DNA of 64,000 nucleotides from Marinomonas colpomeniae (GTDB lineage: Bacteria; Pseudomonadota; Gammaproteobacteria; Pseudomonadales; Marinomonadaceae): positions 144,136 to 208,135 of the forward strand of contig NZ_JACYFC010000001.1 in assembly GCF_014803385.1 (NCBI RefSeq), written 5' to 3'. Of this stretch, positions 1 through 9,249 are shown one piece after another. Positions within the stretch are counted from its first letter, which is position 1. Every line of letters begins with the position of its first letter. The notes under the pieces were generated by a model. The model worked only from the letters and a program-made list of their open reading frames with translations, was not told the origin of the DNA and made no database searches. The position numbers were made by a program, and so were the translations under genes.

Positions 1-428
1 CTTATGCCATTATAGAGGACAATCAGGCTATTCATCCTTATGCTGATAAAAATATTTTTTATCAGGAACAATGGGTATATGCAGAATACATTGATGAAGA
101 TGATGGGGCTGTTGTTTATTATGTCCAATGCCCTGCGACTTGGAGTCAAGCGGAAAAAAATAGAGCTGAAAACCACTTCAATAATTTAGATTTAGCTAAT
201 CGATACAGCTTAGAAGCAGGCAAACATTTAAGTGAAGTTATTGACCAAAAAAATGCTTTTGTAGATGTTATTCTTGGGGTTGCCCCACAAGCTACGACTC
301 AAGTAATCAAAAATGGTTTTGTGAATGCTAACCTCCAACCTCTAATAGATTCAGGACAGTTTGCTAACCACTGGAAGAAGGTAATGTACCAATGTTTGGC
401 AAACTCAGTCACATTCTTTGAAGGATAA
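1..428 (+). CDS. 3' end of an unrecognised protein (partial)
   Basis: Reading from base 3 gives 141 codons without a stop, ending in TAA at 426-428; the start lies left of the window. The residues are rich in acidic and aromatic side chains (for example the run EYIDEDDGAVVYY) and show no membrane segment, signal or catalytic motif I recognise. The open frame and ordinary codon use suggest a real gene, or the tail of one. No function can be given. Sequence following the stop looks like decayed coding DNA, so this end of the gene borders a rearranged spot. Confidence 0.55.
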   Translation, partial: YAIIEDNQAIHPYADKNIFYQEQWVYAEYIDEDDGAVVYYVQCPATWSQAEKNRAENHFNNLDLANRYSLEAGKHLSEVIDQKNAFVDVILGVAPQATTQVIKNGFVNANLQPLIDSGQFANHWKKVMYQCLANSVTFFEG

Positions 429-690
429 TACTGCGCTTTCTATGCGAAAGGATAGGTAACGGCACAGCAGAAGTAGTATTGTCTAGTAACCGAAAGACGG
501 CATCTCCCTTTGTAACTGTATTAGAATACTTAAAAATAATTGGCGAAAAGACACTTAACAACTGCCTATACCTACTTTACATCTTCTCAGCTATTACTGA
601 ATACCTTTAGCCGTGAAGGCATGCTAGAAACCAAGAAAAAGTTTAACTATAATGGAATTGTGAGCTACTTGGATCGTGGGTGATAAGCCT
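429..690 (+). pseudogene. Decayed coding remnant
   Basis: Two short open stretches in different frames lie end to end. One runs from about 470 and contains the run NRKTASPFVTVLEYLKIIG; the other, from about 572 to 683, ends FNYNGIVSYLDRG before TGA. They read like a frameshifted C-terminal helix-turn-helix or small regulatory domain. A distant likeness to the winged-helix tail of Fic-family proteins is possible, but I cannot support it firmly. No start codon with a ribosome site was seen. Confidence 0.3.
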
Positions 691-710
691 CCCTCGTAGA
701 CAATTGTAAG

Positions 711-743
711 AAAGCCCGTGTCGTTTGATACGGGCTTTTTTTA
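711..743. terminator. Hairpin terminator
   Basis: An 11-base inverted repeat (711-721 with 727-737, core AGCCCGTGTC) is followed by a T-run. It lies right after the stop of the minus-strand gene at 745 and can serve both directions. Confidence 0.85.
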
Positions 744-744
744 T

Positions 745-1764
745 TTAGACATCAGTTTCTGGTAACAAGGTGTCTTGTGCGTTTTCTATTTCTTCAGCAA
801 TGTCTTCGTCATCTTCCGTAAAGTAGGCGATGTGGAACATGGCTTCGCCTTCTTGTACTAACGGGATGTTTTGCTGACCAATTAATATCCCTGCTCGATT
901 CGCGATAACGGAGCCAATGATGTCGCCATATGGACTACCAATATTCGCTAGGGTGTCGCCTTTCTTGATTTGATCACCCAATTTAAAATGGTTGTTCACA
1001 ATACCGCTGGCATTTGCTCGTAACCATTGGCTGCCGTTGGCAACAAAAGGTGTAATTGCCTTTTTACGCGTTGATGATTTACGCACCATGCCTAAATACT
1101 GCAATACATTTGTGATGCCTTTAATACCTGCCAAAATTGAGAAGTCATCAAAACGAAGTGCTTCGCCTGCTTCATAAAGCAAAACTGTCGTTTTGTGTTT
1201 TTCGGCGGCTTCTCGTAAAGAACCTTCAATGATATTTGAGTTCAATATCACGGGTACACCAAATGCTTGTGCAAGTTCTTTGGTTTCTACATCAGATAAA
1301 TCGGCACGAATCTGTGGCAGGTTAGATCGATGGATCGCACCTGTATGCAGATCAATACCATAGTCGCAGTGTTTAACGATTTGATTCAAAAACGTATAAG
1401 CCACGCGGCCAGCTAAAGAGCCTTTTGCTGAACCTGGGAAGCAGCGGTTTAAGTCTCTTCGGTCTGGCATGTAACGGCTTTGATTCACAACACCATAAAC
1501 ATTCACCATAGGCACAGCAATTAAGGTGCCTTTGGTCAGTTTGAAGTTCTTTTGGTTAATTAGGCGTCGAATAATTTCGACGCCATTTAACTCATCACCA
1601 TGAACTGCCGCGCTGATAAAGATAGTCGGGCCATCTTTTTTTGCCCGAGTAATGTAAACCGGCAAGGAAACATCCGCTCCTGTATAAAGCTTGGCAACGG
1701 GTAGTTCGATTTTCTTCGTTTCCCCAGGCGCGATGTCAAATTCACCTATCGATAATATAGCCAT
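745..1764 (-). CDS. Succinylglutamate desuccinylase/aspartoacylase-family zinc enzyme
   Basis: This 339-residue protein belongs to the M14-like AstE/AspA group, zinc-dependent deacylases. Residues fitting the zinc site are H55 and E58 in the AVHGDE motif and H140 in DLHTG. The C-terminal third (about 235-339) forms the small beta domain of the group, with the biotin-like turn around residues 265-310. It lies 38 bases downstream of rimK and is surely co-transcribed. Such pairings of RimK and an AstE/AspA homologue recur in proteobacteria, where the enzyme may hydrolyse or trim a product of the ligase. The exact substrate is unknown. A true AstE would sit with the ast arginine genes, which are absent here. 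Confidence 0.85.
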   Translation of the reverse strand: MAILSIGEFDIAPGETKKIELPVAKLYTGADVSLPVYITRAKKDGPTIFISAAVHGDELNGVEIIRRLINQKNFKLTKGTLIAVPMVNVYGVVNQSRYMPDRRDLNRCFPGSAKGSLAGRVAYTFLNQIVKHCDYGIDLHTGAIHRSNLPQIRADLSDVETKELAQAFGVPVILNSNIIEGSLREAAEKHKTTVLLYEAGEALRFDDFSILAGIKGITNVLQYLGMVRKSSTRKKAITPFVANGSQWLRANASGIVNNHFKLGDQIKKGDTLANIGSPYGDIIGSVIANRAGILIGQQNIPLVQEGEAMFHIAYFTEDDEDIAEEIENAQDTLLPETDV

Positions 1765-1802
1765 GATCTTCTCCTACTTACTTTCTCAATAATCTATGGT
1801 GC

Positions 1803-2693
1803 TTATTGATCTCTTGGTAAATCTACATTTTGTTCTATAAAGTCGAAAACCATACCAGCGATATTCTCGCCTGTTGCTGTTTCAATGCCTTCTAATCCCG
1901 GTGAAGAGTTTACTTCCATCACCATAGGGCCATTTTGAGAGCGAAGTAAGTCAACACCACAGAAGTTTAAGCCCATTGCTTTGGCTGCGTTGATCGCTGT
2001 GTCTTGCTCTTCTTGAGTCAATTTAACAATCTCGGCGCTGCCACCACGGTGTAGGTTTGATCTAAATTCACCTTCTGCACCTTGGCGTTTCATTGCGGCA
2101 ACAATTTTACCGCCAACAACTAAGCAGCGAATGTCAGATCCGCCAGCTTCTTTAATGAATTCTTGTACAAGGATATTGGCTTTTAATCCCATGAAGGCTT
2201 CGATGATGGCTTCTGCGGCTTTGGTTGTGTCCGCAAGTACAACGCCGATGCCTTGAGTTCCCTCAAGCAGTTTAATAACAACCGGTGCGCCACCGACATT
2301 TTTTATCAAATCTTTGATGTTATCTGGCTTGCTTGCAAAACCTGTACGTGGAAGGCCAATGCCTTTACGAGATAACAATTGCAAAGAACGCAGTTTGTCA
2401 CGTGAACGACTGATAGCAAGTGAGTCATTGACATTAAACGTTCCCATCATTTCGAATTGACGAGCAACTGCCGTACCGTAAAACGTAATAGACGAGCCGA
2501 TGCGTGGAATAATGGCATCATAGCGAGGTAATTCTTCACCGTGGTAACGTACGGTTGGGCGACTACTGGTAATGTCCATGTAGCAATGTAGGGTGTCGAT
2601 AATATCAACTTCATGCCCTTTTGCTTCGCCAGCTTCTTTCAAGCGTCGGGTTGAGTAAAGGTTTGGACCTCTTGATAAAATGGCAATTCTCAT
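1803..2693 (-). CDS. rimK: RimK-type ATP-grasp ligase (S6 glutamate ligase)
   Basis: RimK adds glutamate residues to the C-terminus of ribosomal protein S6 and can also make poly-alpha-glutamate. The 296 residues match the usual length (about 300). The N-terminal part starts [18 protein letters not shown] as in the family. The ATP-grasp fold follows, with the ATP-binding [17 protein letters not shown] segment near residues 137-155 and the metal-binding [13 protein letters not shown] near the end. It is the first gene of a two-gene operon with the downstream zinc deacylase. It is divergent from a LysR regulator, and the 135-base spacer holds an inverted repeat. Confidence 0.92.
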   Translation of the reverse strand: MRIAILSRGPNLYSTRRLKEAGEAKGHEVDIIDTLHCYMDITSSRPTVRYHGEELPRYDAIIPRIGSSITFYGTAVARQFEMMGTFNVNDSLAISRSRDKLRSLQLLSRKGIGLPRTGFASKPDNIKDLIKNVGGAPVVIKLLEGTQGIGVVLADTTKAAEAIIEAFMGLKANILVQEFIKEAGGSDIRCLVVGGKIVAAMKRQGAEGEFRSNLHRGGSAEIVKLTQEEQDTAINAAKAMGLNFCGVDLLRSQNGPMVMEVNSSPGLEGIETATGENIAGMVFDFIEQNVDLPRDQ

Positions 2694-2758
2694 AGTGTTT
2701 TCCTTTGTCGTTTCGCCTCTTAAATAAGGCTGTCAGGTTGATAAAGCGCAGTGTATAG

Positions 2759-2805
2759 TTGATCGTTCAAACAACAAAACGATATATTATGGTGTGTTCG
2801 ATCAA
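2759..2805. promoter_or_regulatory. Inverted repeat between rimK and LysR gene
   Basis: TTGATCG (2759-2765) and CGATCAA (2799-2805) are exact inverted copies, separated by 33 bases, in the divergent spacer. LysR regulators typically bind such spaced sites upstream of their own and a neighbouring gene, so this may be the operator of the adjacent regulator. Confidence 0.4.
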
Positions 2806-2828
2806 AATAATTGATTGGTGGGGGTTTT

Positions 2829-3674
2829 ATGAGAATTGAGTTATTAAAGACATGTTTAGAAGTTAGCCAGACATTAAATTTCAGGATTGCGGCTGAAAAC
2901 CTCTTTATTACTCAGTCTGCTGTGAGCGCTCGAATCAAATTGTTAGAAGACGATTTAGGTGTCTTGTTATTTGATCGTAGCCATAAGCATTTGAAGTTAA
3001 CACCAGAAGGTAACCGCTTTATAAAGCACGCCAATGAGTTGGTTTTTATGTGGCAAAAAACCAAACATGATGTGGGCATTGCCGAAAACGACACCCATCA
3101 ATTAACCATCGGTTCGATGATGTCCATTTGGGATATCGTGCTACAAGACTGGTTGCAAAAAATTCATCGAAACTTAGAAGACGTGAGTTTATTTACGAGC
3201 ACTTATTCAACCACAGAGTTAAATAAAAAAGTGATTAGCCGAGTCATCGACATTGCGTTTGTGTTTGAACCTCCGTTTATCGAAGATTTTGTGACTGAAA
3301 AAGTGGCTACCGTGCCTTTGCATTTAGTGACTACTGACCCAGATTATGATGGTGTAGGTAAGTTAGAAAACTATGTCATGGTGGATTATGGTGAATCGGT
3401 AAACATACAACATATGAGAGCATTTCAAGATTCTCCGCCAGCAAAGCATCGTATGAGTCAGCCTAGAATTGCACTAAACTACATATTGGAGGCGGGCGGA
3501 AGTGCTCACTTACCAAGACAAATGACGTTTGAATATGTACAGAAAAATCAGCTGTTTATTATTGAAGACGCGCCAGTTTATTCCCGAGAAATATTTGCCA
3601 TTTATTTAGCGAAAAGCCAAAAAGTCGACATCATTGAACAAGCGATTCAGCTTTTCCCTTACTTATCCCATTAA
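2829..3674 (+). CDS. LysR-family regulator, HdfR-like
   Basis: A 281-residue LysR-type transcription factor. The N-terminal winged helix (residues 3-62) has the QSAVSARIKLLEDDLGVLLFDR recognition region and closely resembles HdfR of enteric bacteria, including the ELLKTCLEVSQTLNF opening. The rest is the effector-binding domain. The reading frame is open from 2811, but the start at 2829 has a GGTGGGGG ribosome site at good spacing. It is divergent from rimK and may control that operon; the small molecule it senses cannot be read from sequence. Confidence 0.88.
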   Translation: MRIELLKTCLEVSQTLNFRIAAENLFITQSAVSARIKLLEDDLGVLLFDRSHKHLKLTPEGNRFIKHANELVFMWQKTKHDVGIAENDTHQLTIGSMMSIWDIVLQDWLQKIHRNLEDVSLFTSTYSTTELNKKVISRVIDIAFVFEPPFIEDFVTEKVATVPLHLVTTDPDYDGVGKLENYVMVDYGESVNIQHMRAFQDSPPAKHRMSQPRIALNYILEAGGSAHLPRQMTFEYVQKNQLFIIEDAPVYSREIFAIYLAKSQKVDIIEQAIQLFPYLSH

Positions 3675-3789
3675 CATGCTTGGTGACAATGGCAGAATGG
3701 TAACTAAGTGGCTATAGATAAGCATAGTTAAAATAAAGGTTATTTTTTAGTTTGAACAACTTACAACATATATTATTTATGGGGCTCTT

Positions 3790-4623
3790 ATGCAGTATTC
3801 AGTTTTAATCACAGGTTGTTCCAGCGGTATTGGGCTTGAAGCCGCTAGAATGCTGCAAGCACGTGATTTTTTTGTGGTGGCGAGTTGCCGTAAAAAAGAA
3901 GATGTAGAAGCGTTAAAAGCACAAGGTATCAAACACGTTGTGCAATTGGATCTAGCTGATTCCGCTTCTCTCTCCAAAGGCTTAGAAGACACCTTGGCAA
4001 TTACTAATGGCCAATTGTTTGCGCTGTTTAATAATGGCGCTTATGGGCAACCAGGGGCAGTGGAAGATCTACCTGTTGAGGCGTTACGAACGCAATTTGA
4101 AAGTAATTTTTTTGGTACTCATGAGCTAACAACAAAAGTACTTAAAGTGATGTTAGCGCAAGGTTATGGCCGTATTGTGACGAACAGTTCTGTGCTTGGT
4201 TTGGTGGCTGCTCCGTTTCGCGGGGCATACAACGCGAGTAAATTTGCCATTGAAGGTTTGACCGATACTTTGCGCTTAGAATTATCAGACACGCCGATTC
4301 ATGTGAGTTTGATAGAGCCGGGCCCTATCGAGAGTCGATTTAGAGCTAATGCTCTAGTGGCTTTGAAGAATAATATCGACATGGAAAGTAGTCGTCATAA
4401 AAAAGGCTATGAAGAGGCGATTACTCGATTGTCGACAGAAGGGCCTGCGTCATCACATACACTACCAGCTAGTGCTGTGGTAGATAAATTAATCCATGCA
4501 CTAGAGTCACCGCGTCCTAAAGTACGTTATTACGTGACAATACCTACCTATGGCGCGGCGATAATGAAACGACTTTTACCTGCATTTTTATTGGACAAAA
4601 TTATGGTTCGTCAAGGTGCTTAG
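3790..4623 (+). CDS. Short-chain dehydrogenase/reductase
   Basis: A classical SDR oxidoreductase of 277 residues. It shows the nucleotide-binding TGCSSGIG motif (8-15), the NNGA structural motif (81-84), a catalytic serine at 133/134 and the YNASK active site (Y147, K151). The longer C-terminus (about 190-277) is typical of the retinol- or steroid-type 'classical' subgroup common in bacteria. The substrate is unknown. Its 3' end overlaps the convergent alpha/beta hydrolase gene by 23 bases, so the two are not an operon. Confidence 0.88.
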   Translation: MQYSVLITGCSSGIGLEAARMLQARDFFVVASCRKKEDVEALKAQGIKHVVQLDLADSASLSKGLEDTLAITNGQLFALFNNGAYGQPGAVEDLPVEALRTQFESNFFGTHELTTKVLKVMLAQGYGRIVTNSSVLGLVAAPFRGAYNASKFAIEGLTDTLRLELSDTPIHVSLIEPGPIESRFRANALVALKNNIDMESSRHKKGYEEAITRLSTEGPASSHTLPASAVVDKLIHALESPRPKVRYYVTIPTYGAAIMKRLLPAFLLDKIMVRQGA

Positions 4624-5659
4624 TGTGCTCATTAGTTTCTTCGTTAAGATTTTTAAGCCATTTTACCATGCTGGATAGGTATAAATCACGAGCGACTTGC
4701 TTGGATAAAAACAAGTCGTGAAAACCTTGTGGAATCGCTACACAGGTTAGATTTTTGAACGTCCTATTAGCGGCCTCTTGCATGCTATCTACGTCTAATA
4801 CACCATCACCTTGCTGTATTTCAGAAACTGTTTTTTTGCCAATGGTGCTAATTTCAGATCTGCACATTAAGGTTGGAATGGTTATTTTCTGATTAGCAAG
4901 ATCACGCTGAGCATGAATGATTTCTCTCAACCAATGGAAAGATAATCCGAAACCTTCTGCAGGTTTCCAGTCCAATCTATAATCCCATTCTCCACCAAAC
5001 CTAGTGTGTAATGATTTTGAGTAGGTATTAGCTTTTTTACTGTTTAATAGAATAAAAGGCAGTGCGGACACAATCGCACGAATAGGCCAACTGATACTAT
5101 TAAGTAATTTTGGTGAAAATGGTAACGCAAGGAAGGGACTGTTGAGCATTAGTCCTGTCACGTTAGGAAATGGCTTGTTGTAATGGCTTTCTTTATCAGA
5201 GAGGGAGTAAGGCTGTGCGAGGTAAGAGGAAGCAATTAAGCCGCCTGTTGAGTGCGCTAACATTACAACGTTTTTCATGCCATCTTGCTTCATGGTTGCT
5301 AAAGCAATGTCTAAATCTTGTCCGTACTGTTCAATTGAATCACACCAATTGGGTAGAGTTGATGGTCGAAGAGAGCGGCCATAACCTTGTAAGTCGACGG
5401 CATAAAAACGATAACCAAGCTTGATAAAGTATTCAGCTAGATCTGTTTGAAAAAAATAGTCTGTATAACCGTGTATATACAAAATCGCTTTAGGAGTCCT
5501 AGGCCGACCAATATGATTAATTAGCGTAGTGTGTACTTGGCTTTTTTGGCCAGAACTTCTTAATCCAGATAATTCAAAAGTACGAGCACGAAAATTGGCC
5601 CCCAATAGGTCTTCACAATCATTTACTTGTTTCCAGTGTTGTCCTATTGGTGCGCTCAT
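4601..5659 (-). CDS. Alpha/beta hydrolase (serine aminopeptidase S33-like lysophospholipase)
   Basis: A 352-residue alpha/beta-fold hydrolase of the Hydrolase_4/monoacylglycerol lipase type. The oxyanion strand YIHGYTD lies at 61-67, the nucleophile is S137 in AHSTGG, and the likely catalytic histidine is H314 in QGFHDLF, with an acidic partner near D290. There is no signal peptide, so it acts in the cytoplasm. A good AGGAAAG ribosome site precedes the start. The tail overlaps the convergent SDR gene by 23 bases. Substrate probably an acyl ester; no context narrows it. Confidence 0.85.
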   Translation of the reverse strand: MSAPIGQHWKQVNDCEDLLGANFRARTFELSGLRSSGQKSQVHTTLINHIGRPRTPKAILYIHGYTDYFFQTDLAEYFIKLGYRFYAVDLQGYGRSLRPSTLPNWCDSIEQYGQDLDIALATMKQDGMKNVVMLAHSTGGLIASSYLAQPYSLSDKESHYNKPFPNVTGLMLNSPFLALPFSPKLLNSISWPIRAIVSALPFILLNSKKANTYSKSLHTRFGGEWDYRLDWKPAEGFGLSFHWLREIIHAQRDLANQKITIPTLMCRSEISTIGKKTVSEIQQGDGVLDVDSMQEAANRTFKNLTCVAIPQGFHDLFLSKQVARDLYLSSMVKWLKNLNEETNEHTKHLDEP

Positions 5660-5691
5660 AGTGGCTTTCCTATTGTGTTAAGGAGATAGCA

Positions 5692-5979
5692 TTATTTGAA
5701 TAAATTATCGCCAAGCTGATCAATGGTAAGTTTGGCTTTGCGTAGAGTGATTGTAATGCATTCATCACGACTACCTATTAAATCGGAACGGATGAAATTA
5801 TGTGTTTTTTTCTCTTCGCCTTCACCTTTCGTGACGATTGCCGCTACTCTAAATTGTCCGTTATCTTTCATTGGTGCTGGCACTATTTCAAAGCCTTTAT
5901 ATTCTACTGTTTCTTCGGCTTTCTCTGGTGCACTCTCTGTTGCTGAAAATAAGCCTTTGAGGCTTGATAAAATACCCAT
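5692..5979 (-). CDS. hlyU: HlyU-family transcriptional activator
   Basis: A 95-residue protein matching the HlyU family of alphaproteobacteria and gammaproteobacteria: the core KGFEIVPAP, GQFRVAAIV, HNFIRSDLIGSRDE and LRKAKLTIDQLGD segments are in order. The family shares its name with, but is distinct in fold from, the ArsR-type HlyU of Vibrio. Its exact role is poorly defined. An ATG three codons upstream (5988) sits only one base from the AGGAG ribosome site. The next ATG (5979), ten bases away, is therefore the better start. Confidence 0.8.
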   Translation of the reverse strand: MGILSSLKGLFSATESAPEKAEETVEYKGFEIVPAPMKDNGQFRVAAIVTKGEGEEKKTHNFIRSDLIGSRDECITITLRKAKLTIDQLGDNLFK

Positions 5980-6194
5980 TGTTAACATTCTCCTATGTGT
6001 TGCACTATTTCCAAGACTATTCTTCTGGGAACGGCGTCATTAGTCAAACACCATCGTATGATGTTTTCTTTTCTAAGAACAGTCTTAGGAATCTCAGAGA
6101 CTCAGAAAATATTGATATCGATGAAGATACCGTCTGTTTGTTCTTGCTGTATACTCTCGTTAAATAGAAAATTGAATAATAGGAATCTGTTTAT

Positions 6195-6416
6195 ATGAGT
6201 GAAACGCAAGCCAACAATCCATTACACGGTATAAAACTAGAAAAAGTTGTGACCGATTTAGTGGAGCATTATGGTTGGGAAGAATTGGCTATTCGGATCA
6301 ATATTAACTGCTTTAAAAGTGACCCGTCGGTTAAATCCAGCCTAAAATTCTTACGTAAAACGCCTTGGGCGAGAGACAAAGTTGAAGCTTTGTTTTTAGA
6401 AACCTCTTTTACTTAG
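6195..6416 (+). CDS. VF530-family DNA-binding-like small protein (DUF2132)
   Basis: A 73-residue protein with the conserved features of the VF530/DUF2132 family: [44 protein letters not shown] and the final E-x-LF segment. The solved member from Vibrio fischeri has a helical fold resembling DNA-binding proteins, but no function is proven. The gene stands alone and its stop overlaps the convergent diguanylate cyclase gene by four bases. Confidence 0.85.
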   Translation: MSETQANNPLHGIKLEKVVTDLVEHYGWEELAIRININCFKSDPSVKSSLKFLRKTPWARDKVEALFLETSFT

Positions 6417-7492
6417 GCTATTTGTTGTATTGATGATGGTGAGTTAGAAGTTACTTTGTCATTATCAAATGCATCATGATGGACAAGATTCCGGCCTAAG
6501 TGTTTGGCAGAATAAAGGTTTTTATCTGCATTTCGTAAGAACTCTCTGAAATTTTGATTCTTTTCTAGATTAGTAACACCAATGCTCACTGTGATTTGAA
6601 TATTGTGGGGGCTGATGTGAAACTCATTGTCTTCAACTTTCTTTCGAATACTCTCCGCAAAATCGTAAGCTTGAACCGCTGTATTGTCCTGAAGAATAAT
6701 AAGAAATTCTTCTCCACCAATGCGGTAAACATGGTTATTCGGTGTGCTTTCTTTAAGTAATGCTGTCATATCGACCAAAACCGCATCACCTACATCGTGA
6801 CCAAACTCATCATTTACACTTTTAAAGTGGTCGATATCGACTATCAATAATTGAGTGTTGTCTTCTTTATACTGTGAGTCTTCTTGTTTTTTATTATGCT
6901 CTTCAAAAAATAATCTCAATGCGTGACGATTTTTAGCTTTTGTTAGAGGGTCTTCAAATGCCATTTTATGCAACGAAATATTATTTTTCATATGTTGTGA
7001 TTCATAAAAATAACAAATAAGGAATGTTAAATAATAGGCTAAAGTGAAGTTGAGTAGTGATCGATAGGGGATATTATTATCGGAATCCGATTTTAAAAAT
7101 AAAATTATAAATATAGGGAAAGAGAGTGAAATTGTGTAAATCAAACCAAGCCTTGCCCCTGCTAAGAGACAAAACATAGCCGGTGCTAGAAGCAACCAAT
7201 AAATTGATCCTGCGCGTAAATCGGCATGGTAAAAAGTATATAATACTGTAATGCTAATCGAAAAAAGATGTATTGATATGTGCCATTTATGGTTTTTATC
7301 TTGGACGGCCATTACAAAGAAATAAAGATTCAACAAACCAAAAAATAACTCAACTAATCCAATGTTAAGCTGTTGTAATACTGTAATATTTAACATACCG
7401 AAAAGAACAATAATGACACCAGTAAAAAGGCTTAGCCATTTATGTAGCGTGTTTTTTGCGTCGGTTAATTGTAAGTTCCTTTGAGTATCCAT
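6413..7492 (-). CDS. Membrane-bound diguanylate cyclase
   Basis: A 359-residue protein making cyclic di-GMP. The N-terminal half (about 17-162) has six hydrophobic membrane segments, forming a MASE-like sensor. The GGDEF domain follows from about 178 with the [10 protein letters not shown] opening, the nucleotide- and metal-binding [21 protein letters not shown], and an intact active-site GGEEF at 259-263. I see no RxxD inhibitory site just before it, so product feedback may be weak. No EAL domain is present. Signal sensed is unknown. Confidence 0.9.
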   Translation of the reverse strand: MDTQRNLQLTDAKNTLHKWLSLFTGVIIVLFGMLNITVLQQLNIGLVELFFGLLNLYFFVMAVQDKNHKWHISIHLFSISITVLYTFYHADLRAGSIYWLLLAPAMFCLLAGARLGLIYTISLSFPIFIILFLKSDSDNNIPYRSLLNFTLAYYLTFLICYFYESQHMKNNISLHKMAFEDPLTKAKNRHALRLFFEEHNKKQEDSQYKEDNTQLLIVDIDHFKSVNDEFGHDVGDAVLVDMTALLKESTPNNHVYRIGGEEFLIILQDNTAVQAYDFAESIRKKVEDNEFHISPHNIQITVSIGVTNLEKNQNFREFLRNADKNLYSAKHLGRNLVHHDAFDNDKVTSNSPSSIQQIA

Positions 7493-7568
7493 TTATTCTC
7501 TATGCTAAATGATTGTTTTGCTTATTATTTATACAGTATTGTCTTTGAAAGGTTCAGTCTAAGTCTAC

Positions 7569-8090
7569 TTATTTTAATAATAAATCATGAGTAATTGCAG
7601 TGAAATCGTCAGCAGATTGGATTAAAGACTGTGCGGTTAAGGCTTCCACTCCGTAGATTTCTACTCTGGTTTTATATTTGTCTCTTAATGTGGTGGCTAG
7701 CAATCCAAAGTCGCCATCGCCAGAAACTAGAATAAGCACATCACTGTCTTTACCATATTCAATGCCATCAATAGCGATTCCGACATCCCAGTCACCTTTT
7801 GCAGAGCCATCTGAGCGCTGAATAAAGGGTTTTAGTTTTACTTCAAAGCCAATCGCTCTAAGAATATTTTGGAACTGACGCTGCTTTTCATCACCTCGGT
7901 CTATGGCGTAAGCAATGGCTTTAACAACATTTCGACCTTCAGTCGCTTTCGCCCAAAATTTGTTGTAATCAAAAGGGCGTTTGAACGTATCACGGGTTGT
8001 GTAATAAACATTTTGCACATCAACTAAAATAGTGACATTGCTTCCATTCATATTGCTCGTAGCGGCGTTGTTTGTAGAGACAGTACTCAT
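7569..8090 (-). CDS. NYN-domain (LabA/DUF88-like) protein, putative RNase
   Basis: A 173-residue NYN domain of the LabA/DUF88 group, related to PIN-type nucleases. Acidic residues expected to hold metal are visible in TILVDVQNVYY near the N-terminus, in the central KGDWDVGIAIDGI and in LILVSGDGDFGLLA. The fold suggests RNA cleavage, but biochemical function in this subgroup is not established. A good AGGAT ribosome site precedes the ATG. Only 22 bases separate it from the upstream AsmA-like gene on the same strand, so they may be co-transcribed. Confidence 0.82.
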   Translation of the reverse strand: MSTVSTNNAATSNMNGSNVTILVDVQNVYYTTRDTFKRPFDYNKFWAKATEGRNVVKAIAYAIDRGDEKQRQFQNILRAIGFEVKLKPFIQRSDGSAKGDWDVGIAIDGIEYGKDSDVLILVSGDGDFGLLATTLRDKYKTRVEIYGVEALTAQSLIQSADDFTAITHDLLLK

Positions 8091-8112
8091 AGATATCCTA
8101 ACGTGTATTTGA

Positions 8113-9105
8113 TTAAGGCGTAGTAGACAGTGTCATCTTACTTGCTTGGTATAAGTTATTGTCGCCAGCCATTAAGGAGATTTCTTTCAGACTGATTGGA
8201 GATGAAGGAGACAATGCCAAGTTTAAAGAGGTAGATGATTGTAAAAAAGCTAAGACAGTATCGGCTATGTGTTTTGATTCTACTGAATAGGCTTGAGCTA
8301 AACCTAAGTCTTGGCTACTGATTTGAAGCTTACTTAATAATGCTGACTTATCCGTTTGTGTTGTTGGCGTGTTTGGCCATAAGTACTTCATCATTCCAGC
8401 ATCTTGGTAACGTATATCTAAGTTGCTAATCTCAACATTATCACCATGAATAATAAAAATTGCTTCGGGTTGTCCTAGTGCTACAGAAGCCAGTAGATCC
8501 GTACGCAGCTCCGTCATGGATAAATTTGTATCTAGTAGGTTTATTTGGCTAGAAAATGAAACACGTCCAACATCTTTGATATTTAATACTAAATTAGATG
8601 CTGCTGTGAATTGCTCTGATGACGTATTACGCTCTATTTCTGAGACAAAAGATCCTTTGCCTAATAGCGTTTCTATACCAACCGCACGCATCCATCGAGA
8701 AGTATCACGAGAAAGGCTAGAAGCTGAGCTTTCTTTTATCCAAAAATCGACATCTAAGCTTGGGTATTTAATCGGATAATGATTAAACGAAATTCGTGCA
8801 AACTTTAGCCAAGGAGCGCTTTCCAGACCAAAACTAACGTCTTCAAGGGAAGGCGTTAGAGTGAAAGGATTAAAATGAATACCTTGATAATGCACAAACG
8901 GAGTTAGTCCTGAGCTTTCTAATTGTTGTTGAATTTTTTCTGCTGCGTACTGGGTACCAAAGTGTTTGATGGCGTAGATACCTATAATAATAAGGCTGAA
9001 AAGTACAAAGAAGGACATTAATAGGCCGACTTTGTTGTCTTTGATCTTTGTTATGAGACGATTCAAGATATTAACTCGTGAGTTGAAGTTGGTGTTGTAA
9101 ATCAC
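8113..9105 (-). CDS. Single-pass membrane protein, AsmA/DUF748-like
   Basis: A 330-residue protein with one N-terminal membrane anchor (about residues 28-47) followed by a long periplasmic part rich in beta strands. Phrases such as GIHFNPFTLTPSLEDVSFGL and the LNIKDVG and ISNLDIRYQD repeats recall the AsmA/DUF748 envelope proteins that act as lipid bridges or barrels, but it is shorter than those. The frame opens with GTG at 9105; the ATG at residue 30 would start inside the membrane segment, so the GTG is preferred. Function unknown; envelope role inferred. Confidence 0.6.
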   Translation of the reverse strand: MIYNTNFNSRVNILNRLITKIKDNKVGLLMSFFVLFSLIIIGIYAIKHFGTQYAAEKIQQQLESSGLTPFVHYQGIHFNPFTLTPSLEDVSFGLESAPWLKFARISFNHYPIKYPSLDVDFWIKESSASSLSRDTSRWMRAVGIETLLGKGSFVSEIERNTSSEQFTAASNLVLNIKDVGRVSFSSQINLLDTNLSMTELRTDLLASVALGQPEAIFIIHGDNVEISNLDIRYQDAGMMKYLWPNTPTTQTDKSALLSKLQISSQDLGLAQAYSVESKHIADTVLAFLQSSTSLNLALSPSSPISLKEISLMAGDNNLYQASKMTLSTTP

Positions 9106-9194
9106 AATAAGCAGTCAGGTTAAGTGTCCTGTGAAAGGGATGCAAATAAAAACTAATAAAGTCTGCTGGAATGGAATAATTGAAATTAATTATT

Positions 9195-9211
9195 GTTATG
9201 TTATAACATAA
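9195..9211. promoter_or_regulatory. Zur-like operator upstream of COG0523 gene 1
   Basis: The near-palindrome GTTATGTTATAACATAA lies 38 bases before the GTPase start at 9250. It resembles the zinc-uptake regulator box of gammaproteobacteria, and the same 17-mer with one change occurs before the second COG0523 gene (27664-27680). Zinc-responsive repression is inferred. Confidence 0.7.
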
Positions 9212-9249
9212 ATAGACTAATTCGATATATCTATAAAGGCAGCGATAAA

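Noticed and set aside
5964..6198. Overlapping small open frames upstream of the VF530-like gene
   Set aside because: They overlap in two frames, lack ribosome sites, and show no recognisable family; treated as spurious.
9193..9249. Upstream start for COG0523 GTPase 1
   Set aside because: The extra 19 residues would be coded by the Zur-like box and promoter region; the family starts at the later methionine.
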